A stretch of 64,000 nucleotides of DNA. Source: Nymphaea colorata. Its lineage: Eukaryota > Streptophyta > Magnoliopsida > Nymphaeales > Nymphaeaceae. The notes below the pieces were generated by a model. It saw only the letters and a program-made list of their open reading frames with translations, had not been told where the DNA came from and did no database searches. Shown here in pieces: positions 51,483 through 61,900 of this stretch. The DNA lies in NCBI RefSeq assembly GCF_008831285.2, contig NC_045142.1:24627876-24691875 (forward strand). Reading direction: 5' to 3'. Within the stretch, counting starts at the first letter, position 1. Every line of letters starts with the position of its first letter. Both the position numbers and the translations under genes were made by a program.

Positions 51483-51576
51483 CTACTCCGATCCTCATCA
51501 CTCCACCACAGTCAAAGTAAAGCGCACCTATAAGGTCACTATATACACCCAAAGGGTTTTACTGTTGGTGTGTCTG

Positions 51577-51587
<11 letters not shown>

Positions 51588-51613
<26 letters not shown>

Positions 51614-52087
51614 TAATTGCAGAAAAAAAAGAAAGCCTACCTTATATTATTTTTATTTGATCCTTGACTTGAAGGAGGAATTTAACCAACCAATCTTTCA
51701 CTCTTTCATCATTCTATTGTGGACCCCTTTTATGACAGCATATATATCTTATAATTGCCCAAGTGCTTATCTAATACATGCATGCATTATTAGGCATGCT
51801 TTGGCTTTTCTATCTTGGGGATCTGATCTGAGCTAAAATATTGTTTCTTAATAAAGGAAAAAATAATATTAATAATAATAAAAGTAGTTGGTGGGTATGA
51901 GTTGTTGCAAGTTGAACTGTCATTTCATCCTTCTCTCCAATTATGTGTGATTGGTTTCGCTTTCACTTATCCTTGCATGTTACTCCTTTATTGTTCTCCA
52001 TCCTCCAATCTCTTTAGTATGCCAATTAGCCCAGAAATAATAAAAAAATTCGCAGAAGTGCCTTGTTTTTTCAATGATAGTTATATA

Positions 52088-52123
<36 letters not shown>

Positions 52124-52597
52124 TATCCAAAAAAATTAACTAGAGTTAAATTAACTAGAGTTACCATTAACTCAAGGTGGGTTAATGAGCATAGTAGTCA
52201 AAATGTCCTCGAGATAGTTTTAAGTGACTTAATTAACTAAGCAGTTATAGTTATTATTTATTTTTTTTATTGCCAAGATTTTATTCAAATCATGTTCTAC
52301 CCAAGGCTGGGGTTAAAAGAAGAGGAAAAAAAAGAAGATGCTTTTGGTTTTTATATAGTACAATCATTCCTTCCACTTTAAATATTTGAACTCCAAGGGC
52401 ATGTGCGTTGCACAAGCAACCTCACAAAAAAAAAAATGAAATGTCCAACAAAAGGAATTCCACCTAGCACATTTTCCACCAAACACCTTTCCTTCTTCGT
52501 CACATAGGCATCTTGTTTTGATGATTTCTTCTTCTTCTTCCTTTTGTTCTTCCTTTTGCTATTATTGACTACTATATATTATAAATAAAAGATTTAA
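51588..52597. other. Microsatellite-bearing intergenic DNA
   Basis: (TA)n at about 51588-51613 and (GTAT)n at about 52096-52124. Open frames here read through the repeats and carry no recognisable domain. Confidence 0.5.
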
Positions 52598-52690
52598 AGA
52601 GGCGTAGCATAGTTGGTTAGTTTCAATGATGCACAAACAATGCATCCTCGGTTTTATTCCTGTGTAGATGTTATTCTTTTGGATGGTAGG
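52598..52690 (+). repeat. tRNA-like SINE copy (candidate)
   Basis: GCGTAGCATAGTTGGTTAGT, about 30 bases, TCGGTTTTATTCCTGTGTAG, then ATGTTATTCTTTT. Same order as 18548-18640 and, on the minus strand, 16001-16196. Confidence 0.5.
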
Positions 52691-52824
52691 TGGAGGATAT
52701 ATATATATATATATATATATTCCTTCCCTTGTCCGATTGTGTCATAGCAAAGGGTTTTCCTCGTATGACACATCACAACCTTAAACCACTACCATTCTTA
52801 CAAATCATGATTCTTTTAAAGAAT

Positions 52825-53050
52825 AAACTAGGCTTGGGGGCTGGATAAAATTTTAAAAATACATTTTTAATATAAAATAATATATAAATTTAATCAATTG
52901 TAATAATATATATATCAATAAAATAATATTAAATGTATCTTATCAGGATAAATCAGGCTTAATCGAGCCAAACCGGCCACATTCTGATGCCTACTAATTT
53001 TCTGACATGAGTCAGGCCTGGTACCTGGCCCGATGCTCTGGCTTAAAATA
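52825..53050. mobile_element. AT-core element with GGCC/GGCCCGA arms (copy 3)
   Basis: An AT-rich core of about 100 bases is bordered on the right by AATCGAGCCAAACCGGCC and GGCCTGGTACCTGGCCCGAT. The left arm (TAGGCTTGGGGGCTGG) is shorter and more decayed than in the copies at 25235 and 25835. Confidence 0.4.
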
Positions 53051-53721
53051 AACACCTCATTCGGTCTATATGTGTGTGTGTGCGCAGGCATGTATGTGTG
53101 AGCCATCCAAACAACTCAATTAATAGTTCACAATATCATATTTAAAATTTACATTTTTCAAATAATAAATAAGAAAAATTCTGGCCTAGCAATTTATTTG
53201 ACACAAATTCAAACGCTTGGAAAAAACCAGCTTTAACGTGATTTTAACTTGGTTTAATATATAGATGTGTTCACATTTAAATACAAATGATCATATCTAA
53301 AGTGTTCCAATAGGTTAATAAAAAAACAAACCGAATTTCCCTCTCTGTCTGCATGTGGGCATGTCCATAACCAAAGGAAATTTCAACAACCAGATATGTT
53401 ATGTTTCTTTTACATTCAACAAAAAAATTGACCGAACTAAAGTCGTTTGTACATTGTAATCAAGTTCACCGCTGACTTTAATATTTATTAAGAAAGATAT
53501 ATAAAAAAAACTATAATATAAAAGATATTTCTTACTAAATAGATAATGGAGCGCATATATAAGTATGGATGAAGATGCGGCAGATGAAAGACAAAGGTTA
53601 GGTAGACATTTTTGGAAGCGTGTGCCGTGTGGAGGGGAAGTAGGTTGGTCGCCAACATGTCTAGCGTGGGGCACCATGTTTCCATGTTTTCTACCTTTTC
53701 AAGAAATAATCTCATGCACAA

Positions 53722-53722
<1 letters not shown>

Positions 53723-53803
<81 letters not shown>
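53723..53803. repeat. Compound (TC)n(TA)n microsatellite
   Basis: About 15 CT units run directly into about 24 TA units. A GA run follows at about 53846-53866. Confidence 0.95.
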
Positions 53804-53806
<3 letters not shown>

Positions 53807-54244
53807 CATTAACAAGCGATCAAATGACTAAAATAATTCGTTGTAGAGAGAGAGAGAGAGAGAGAAAGTAGTGTCTCCTGCACTCTTTGCGGCGTGCCCA
53901 TCAAAATCATTGGAACAAGTGATCAAACGATGAAAATAGTTTTACCAAGTTTTATTTAAGGAATAAGAACCTTTCAAATACATCATTTGAAAAGGCTAAA
54001 ATATATAAATTCAATTTTAAGATGATGAAAAAATCGATGGCTCGCTATGCATCGACTTTGCTAAGTAAAAGAAAATGGTTTTATTTTCAAGAAACATGGT
54101 CTAAATGCATGATTCGTAACAAGAAGACCATGTTTATTCTCTTTGCAAATAGTCCAAAACTAAGTCGAGCATGCAATAAGGTGGGTTCCTACCTGTTTAG
54201 TAGCTGGCTTCTTGCATGTTTATAATTTCTTCCCAAGGTTGTTT

Positions 54245-54760
54245 GCAGATACATAGCATTGCTGGTGGAGCTGATGGTGTGTGAGTAAACAAGTCTGCAG
54301 TTCAATTCTCATGGATGGTAATACCAAGCTGAAGGTGCACCATATCTTCACTAGGCTCGACGCGACTCTAAGCCCTTAAGGTACGAAGAAAAAGGTAGGT
54401 TTCGGCCTTCATCCGATACCAACTGCAACTTGGTCTAAAACTGATCTAAACGCCAAACATGGCAGGCGACGGAACTTGGTGTACCTAGGACGGCCCGTGA
54501 CTAATAGGCGGCCAGTTGCTGATTCAAATTCCATGAATTCAGTCTCTTGCTCTTGCTGATGCTTTCTATAACCCCCAAGGGTAAGGAGGTGGCCTTTGGG
54601 GTTTTACACTCTTTGGGTCAGCTCAAGCGTGTGTTCCCTAAGCAAACTCCAAAACACCCTAAGACTTAGTGCACTTAAGAGGGACAGCAGTTGGTAGGCG
54701 GCTAACCACTGGTTCAAGTTCCATAGGAATACCAGCCTTGGGGGTTTTATACTGGATTTT
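54245..54760 (+). repeat. Cluster of three tRNA-like SINE fragments (candidate)
   Basis: Three successive fragments: about 54250-54330 (GCTGGTGGAGCTGATGG, then GCAGTTCAATTCTCATGG), 54480-54610 (AATAGGCGGCCAGTTGC, then TGATTCAAATTCCATG) and 54680-54760 (CAGCAGTTGGTAGGCGGC, then TGGTTCAAGTTCCATAG). The last pair is close to pol III A and B box consensus. The second and third also share a downstream GGGGGTTTTATACT/GGGGTTTTACACT. Confidence 0.5.
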
Positions 54761-54762
54761 AA

Positions 54763-54970
54763 AACCAAGCTTCATTCAAATATGATCAGTCAAGCACCTT
54801 TTGCAGAATGAAAATCAACCAAGCTTCATTCAAATATGATCAGTCAAGCACCTTTTGCAGAATGAAAATCAACCAAGCTTCATTCAAATATGATCAGTCA
54901 AGCACCTTTTGCAGAATGAAAATCAACCAAGCTTCATTCAAATATGATCAGTCAAGCACCTTTTGCTGAA
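54763..54970 (+). repeat. 54-bp minisatellite, about 3.8 copies
   Basis: The unit beginning AAGCTTCATTCAAATATGAT recurs at 54767, 54821, 54875 and 54929, a period of exactly 54, with no visible differences between full copies. The last copy breaks off after CACCTTTTGC. The near-perfect identity implies recent expansion. Confidence 0.95.
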
Positions 54971-55956
54971 TGGTTCACGAGTTTGGTAGTTGGGATCCGG
55001 TAAAAGCCTATGCAAAGACGTGTAGAAACCGTCTTCAAATCTCAATGTTTTACGTTGTATTGACCAAACTGTATACATGGTTGATTTAACAGAAATCTTA
55101 TTAAACAGGGAAAATCGTCCATGGATACAACAATTTTAAAAATTATGGATGGGAATATGGCAAAGTGTGCGTGTGTGTGTGTGTGCAAAATATCACAAAA
55201 AATGCAAAACAGGTGAGAAAAATGTGAAACAGGTGAAAAATATATTATGGATAATTAAAAATGTGTGTATATGCTTTTGTAGCATTTTAAAAATGTCAAA
55301 TTTTGGTTATTTAGACAAAATACTTCTGCATCTGGAAAACGCAATTCTAAGCTTCACTTTCATCAATTTCACCATCTAGATCTACGCGGTTTGGCTAAAA
55401 CAACCAAAAACGTTGAGACTTAAAAAGCGTTTACATAGCCTATTCTAAGCTTTCATTGGAGCCCCTCCCAAACCTAGGCAGCTCTAACTTGTTTAACAGA
55501 ATAGCAGCCAAAAAAAAAAACAATTGTGTGAACAAGCAATAACTCGAGGAAAGGCAGAAATATCATAGATTCCAAAGACATGCACTCATACCTGATAATT
55601 CAATTTGACTTGATAATTTTTACACTGCTCCCGGGAATAAAATGTGATTGTGACTTCATCCTCTGTACAATTGAGACAAAGAAAAGAAGGTTCATGGAAC
55701 TCCCCTAGAAATTTACAGAAACAGGTAACCAGAAGGGCACATGAACCGTCTCCAAATTCCTAAATATATAAAGCTTGTATCTGTTTTCTAGATTACATGG
55801 GAAATTATTTCCAAACATGCATTTCAAGCCAACTTCTGAACCTGCAGTAACACTTCAGAAGAATTGATTACGCGTAGAAACTTTTGAAAGACGGAATATC
55901 CCGCAAAGAGCCGCTCCACATAATGACATTGATTGTCAGTTCCACGCTGTGTACAA
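54971..55956. other. Spacer and probable 3' UTR of the U-box gene
   Basis: AT-rich non-coding sequence with a short GT run (about 55168-55184). The portion from about 55600 to 55956 probably contains the 3' UTR of the leftward U-box gene. On the minus strand near 55600-55675, bases after a possible acceptor are open but do not fit the family, so I left them out. Confidence 0.4.
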
Positions 55957-58900
55957 TTAGAGCCAGCTGGGAACCACAGCTTTAGTTGACATGCCATTGG
56001 AGAGGGGTCGAACGCCAAATTTTGACAAAGAACGATATTGCAATTTAACACTTTCTGCATTATCAAGTGTCTTAACTACATACCTGCACCATGAATAGGT
56101 CAAAAGAGAAAGATGAGAATAAGTCCACAGATCTTCAGAAACAGAAAAAACAAAAATTCAACCTACTAAGCAATCATATGGTTGTTCTACAGTCTAGGAG
56201 CTGTCACTCTTTGATGCCATGCAGTAGCACAGCTAGAAAATATAAATTGAGCACCGGTGAGCAGGTCGAAATCCAGGATAAGCAGAGCGGAAGAGACTAC
56301 AGGGAACTCATAGATTTCCTTTTTTCTCCTGGAATTCTGCACTGGATGAAAAGAGATTGAGGTGTGGTGATGCAAGGAGCCCAAAGCCGTGATCAAGTTG
56401 GGACTGTGTCACATGGGTGATTTTAAATGGCTGCCGCACTCATGTCGCACCCATGTTGACACTGGTGCTGGTGTTGGTGCCTCTACAACACAGCACATTC
56501 GGTTCGGTCAGCCGAACCGGGTCAAAATTGACCATTTTAAATGTCCACATAACTAAATTATCTTTAATACAAAAAATTTACACATAAATATAAATAAATA
56601 AGTCTACTAAACAGTTAAAATAACTATGTAACAAATGATTTATATACATATATACACACACATATATACACACACTCGCCGCACCCGCACCTAATTTTTT
56701 TTGAAAAATTGCCACATCAGCACCCACACCCAGGGGCGGAGCCAAGATTTTTTTTAGGGACAGGCCAACCCATCCGTGGGTCGGGCCAATAGAAGCGACG
56801 GTAGGGCCAAGAGGAGCGACGGGTCGGGCCAAACTAAAAAAAATTGATTTTTTACATATAAAAAAAAAAAAAAATTTCTGGGCTCACCCGAGCCATGGCC
56901 CGGGCGGCACCCCCCCTCCCCTCCCTCCGCCCCTGCCCACACCCCGCACTCAGGTGACATAGAGTTGAGATTGTTAACTTATGTATAATAGATACAATGT
57001 ATATTCTGTGGGTAATGGTCCGCAAGTGGTGACACAAAGGTCCACTCCTTAAATTCTACAAAACACTTGTAAGTTTCAACTATGTTGTGCACATGGGTGC
57101 AACTAGTGCATGCGCACATGCATGAAAATTTAGCTACTAAAGATGTGCTACAGCATCATGTAAGAATCAAAACCCACGTGTAATGAAGCATCAAATTTTG
57201 GAAATAATATTATGCTGGAAACTGGAATAACACGGTGTCCTACCAATGCTTTCTTCAGCAATTATGTCATTTGAAGGATCACAAAAACACTTTTACTTTT
57301 TCTGGACTAGTTCCGACAGTAAACAAAGGATATGGTGGAAAATAAGTGGGGTACTGAAAGCTGACCAGACAAGAACAATGAATTGAACATAAGAGAAAAT
57401 AAAGAATTAGATGCCCAAAGATGTGAAATTTCATGATTAACTAACCACCCATTTAAGCATTGAGATGTTACAACAGCCTCTCGTCCAAAAAAACGTTCTG
57501 GTGTCCTCTTGTTTCCCTAAAGAAATTTATCAAGAAAAACTGTTTTCAAATGTTCACAAAAGTAACTATTAACTAGTAATAATGATAACAAACAACGGTC
57601 AAACCTTAATAACGACTTGATCCCCAACAACAAATGGAAACATAGCACTTCTGCCTCTTGAACCGTCTGCTGAAAGCAGGACACCGAAATTACCCTTTTC
57701 CTGCAAATGTCAATAAATGACAAACTACAAGAAAAAGGTGCAAAACTTTGAATCCAAGAACAAGAATAGCCTGAACAAGATTTTACCAAGGTTCTCTTGG
57801 ATGAACTTGTGATAATCAGCATCTTAAAAGCAAATAATGTTTATGAAATAAAACTAAATATTTAGATGACCCAAAAGGCTAGATCAACAACCAACACAGA
57901 GAGGTCACACAATTGAGTTTTTCAACAAATTTCACAGTTTTGCCCATGAAACATCAAATTCATGGGCTTCCACTACAAACATCCTCATTTCCTTTGCTTG
58001 CAACCAATCTAACACCCATTTTCCCTCCACAACCCACATATGCAAACATAGAGATTAGAGAGTCATTATTGGTTTTCTCTTTTAGGTAAGCTTTGATGTG
58101 TTTGTGTTATCTTAGTTATTTATAAATGCTTTGACTTTGTTCAAGAGGTCCTTTTGTAAGAGAAATCATAATATTTATTTACCTGGTCAACTTTCTACAT
58201 GAAGCCTTTGACAAGAAAATTTTACATAGAACATATTATTCCATTCCAACTCGATAGTAAATTCTAAATGCACAAAAAAGTAGTTTAATATCTCTGACAT
58301 GTAGAGGCGACAATATGGCTACACATAAATTTTTAATATGTTCTCATTTAAATTCTCTTTTGGACAGGAAAAATGGAAGAGATGTCGTCTGTGACTCTGT
58401 AGTAGTTCTGTCATCATCTCATGCTCACAAGGAGAAGACTGGAAGGCTCATGTTTCAGGACAATGAAAATAAAAGAACATTTAAAGCCTGTGACATGCTC
58501 TTTTATAAAAGGATATATTTTTCTGGCACAGTACATAGAAATCAGTGCCACAAAAAACACATTTTTTAAAAAAAAAAACGTGATAAATTAAATTGTTGTT
58601 TAACACTTTAAAAAAACGCATTTTTTTAAACGTTAAAAACGTTTTTTTGCGTTTTTTTTACTTTTTTCATTTTTCAATGCCAAACAGTTTTTTTTTCAAT
58701 TTCTGTTTTATATTTGTGGCAAATCTAGTTATCTTTTGATGTTTGTGTTATTAGTTTTTTTATTTTCCACCATTTTTAGTTTTTCTTTAAAAAATTTTAC
58801 TGTATTTTTCCCGTTCTTCCTTTTTTTTTCAAGTTCACCGTATTATACCCGAGAAAAACGTCGCCGTTTATAACTCCGAAACGTTATTTCTTATTTGTGA

Positions 58901-61900
58901 CTATGATAGAAATAAATATCTACATGAGAGATGAGGCAAATGAAGACCCTGTGACAAAGCAAGAAAGAATTTTTTGCAGGATGATAGGGAGTTTGAGCGG
59001 GGTCAGATGTGTGAGAACAACACACGCCTTGCAGAACCAAAGATTTCCGGCAAAAACAAGAAACACCAAGATAACTATAGTTGTCCCATAAAAACAAATG
59101 GCTGGACACATGATAAGGAAAAAACAAAAGCTTTTTAGCTATCTACCCTTTCGATAGCACGCTTAAATCAGTTCTTCCATCTGAGAGGTGTTCAAACTGC
59201 TACCGAGGTGTTGTGGACAATGAATACAAGTAATACAATAGTACTAAAGAGAAAATGGATATTTGATAAATAGTGTACCTCTCAAAAATTTACAAATTAC
59301 TTTCCTTCAAAGAAGGGTCTAGCATATGAAATAATTACTCAAGTTGGAAAATTCTTGAATATACCTAAAGGATGACAACCTGTGAATGAAATACCGAAGT
59401 AATTAGATTTTTGGACCAGGTGGAACTTATGGATGAAACTAAAGCATAAGAAAGAGTGTTTATGTGAAGTGACAAATTTGGACATTTCTACTCTCTTATC
59501 TCTCTAAGGAGGTTTTTTGCACTTGGAAATGGAAATCCAACCCATGAGTGGAATACTGACGTAGTTGGGCTTTTGGACCAGGTGGAACTTATGGAGTTCA
59601 TGCAGATGAAGCTAAAGCATAATAAAGAGTGTTTATATGAGGTGACAAATTCAGACATTTTTACTCTCTATCTCATTGAGGTTTTTTTCACTTGAAATGG
59701 GGATTCTTCAAAAAGATTCCTATGAGTTTCAAAATTCAAACCCCTATGACAAGATCGCATGGGGTCACTAGAAAATGCAAATATGCAATGAAACTTGAAA
59801 AAAGAATGCAGACAGCCAGTCACTGTCTGATATTTATGGAAGAATTCAGAGAAATCCAAGAACTTGTTTGGATCGAAGAGAAATGTTCATAGTCTTGATG
59901 CAAAATCATGACAATGAGAGCACTATAGGATGCTCTTTCAAAGGGGACATTAGATTGATGCCAAAAAAGGTTGAGCAAATCAAGCTTCCAAAGGTCAGTG
60001 AGCACAACAATGGGGACTTGTTTTCTAATGACTCCAGGTCACCAGTCGTAGATTTCACTTTTGCCAAATAATTGCACATCAAAAAAAAAATCAACAAGAT
60101 CGAAAGGAAAACTATCCCAGCTAATTGAGTGCTAAAGATCAGTGTTTTGTTCTTTTCAATAGTTCACAATAACATTGATCCATGACAATGAGACCACTAT
60201 AGATGGTCTCTCAAAAGGGATATTAGATTTGAGTGCCTAAAAAAGGGGACCAAATTAGCCTATTCCAAGGTCAGTATGCACAAAATATGGCAATGATTAT
60301 TTCTTGAAATTGATTTTTGTTTTTTTGTTTGCTGAAAAAATGAATATACCAAAAAAATCAACAAGATCAAAACTATATAGTCCCAGCTAATTCAGTGCTA
60401 AAGATCAGGGTTTTGTTCTTTTCAATAGTTCACAATAACATTGATTGAGCATGAAAATGCAAGATGCTTCTTACTGGGCTATGAACACCTCCTTCTATGT
60501 TAATTGCTTGAATGCTTGTAGAGTACATGTCTCTACTAGTTTTGCCACTTTCATTTTGACTTCTTATTTTTCTTGAAGCTTCTTCTTAAGTCACAAGTCA
60601 ATCACTGGTCCTGCCTAGGACGGGAAGACTTCTAGGTGATGAAGCTCGACACCTTTGACCATATAAGAAAAAAAAATCTTTGGAACATGATATTGATGAA
60701 TAAAATTTGAAGACAAGTGATGCAAATAAAGAATTAAGGGAAACCTGTTCAAATCTTTCCCTTCTTCTTTTAGATGATTTGGATAATTGTAACTCTTCTT
60801 CATGCCGAAATGCCTCAACTACAGTACGAAGTGCTGCACAAACTTGAGGAAATTAGCAAGGCAATTTTTAAATTATTTTATCAAAGATGCAATTGCACTG
60901 AACCTTAGGCTCAAAGAAGTGAATATAGAATCATTCAAGAAGGAAAAATCTTATCAGTCTATTTTATTCCCCGTTCTGCAAGTCTCCACAACATTCTTCC
61001 TCCATATGTATAGGATATTAGGACCTTCTGTCAGTTGTCAGTTAGTAAAATTTATGGCTACTAACCAATATATAACAAATCGACCCCAATGACAGCTGAC
61101 TCAGCTCACTGCAGATATCTTAAAGAATGTTCTCTGAGTATCAAGTTTCACTGGAAAAATAGTTAGTATTACTTATGGCCATCCATCCATCTACAGCAAG
61201 ACAATTTTTGCCATCACCACCAAAAGTTGAAGAAAAATTACAAAAGGTAACACCAGGAATAATCACGCTAGATCCATAAGCAGTCAAGTTTATTATGTCT
61301 CTGTTCAGTACAGAATATCCGAAATCAGAACAGAATACATGTTCAACCAGTAAACTGATGAATTGCAGCAAATGTCAAAGACGGTAAGCTATTTACAGTT
61401 TTACACAGAAGGATTATTGATGATGATCTAGCAGTACATCAGTAAAATATTTTCACTGACTAAAAATGCTAGATTCAACATTTAAATAAAATGGAAGTGA
61501 AAAAAAGTTACAACAATAAACAAAAGAAGCACAAACCAATCTCAATGTAGACAGAAAGATCTTAAATGGCACTAGCATAATATTAATATCAGGTCTTTAC
61601 ATGTACTAATAAGTAACATGAGTTCTTCCATGTTCTTACAAAGATTTGGTGCCATGGAATCAGCAGAAATAGATTGTCCACATGAATAGCAAGCTTGCTG
61701 CACAAGCACCAAAAAAATGTTGGGACACCAAGCTCAATTGAAATTGTGAGAAAAATGACAGAAATACTTGGAATCAGGCAATGTTCCAATACAATAACTA
61801 AAGAAAATAAAGGATGAAAGATATGGAACAAACGCTTCTTTTACTTTCCACCTCATAACATAAACAGCATTAGGAAGATAAAACTGACCAAATGACTTTT

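Noticed and set aside
54711-54723. Possible tRNA gene around the TGGTTCAAGTTCC motif
   Set aside because: No cloverleaf: acceptor and anticodon stems cannot be paired, so SINE-like sequence is the better reading.
54763-54970. CRISPR-like array
   Set aside because: Repeats are head-to-tail 54-bp units without unique spacers, in a plant nuclear genome; this is a minisatellite.
55600-55675. Extra minus-strand exon after the U-box gene stop
   Set aside because: An acceptor-like TACAG and a short open frame exist, but the family's C-terminus already ends at the TAA at 55957-55959.
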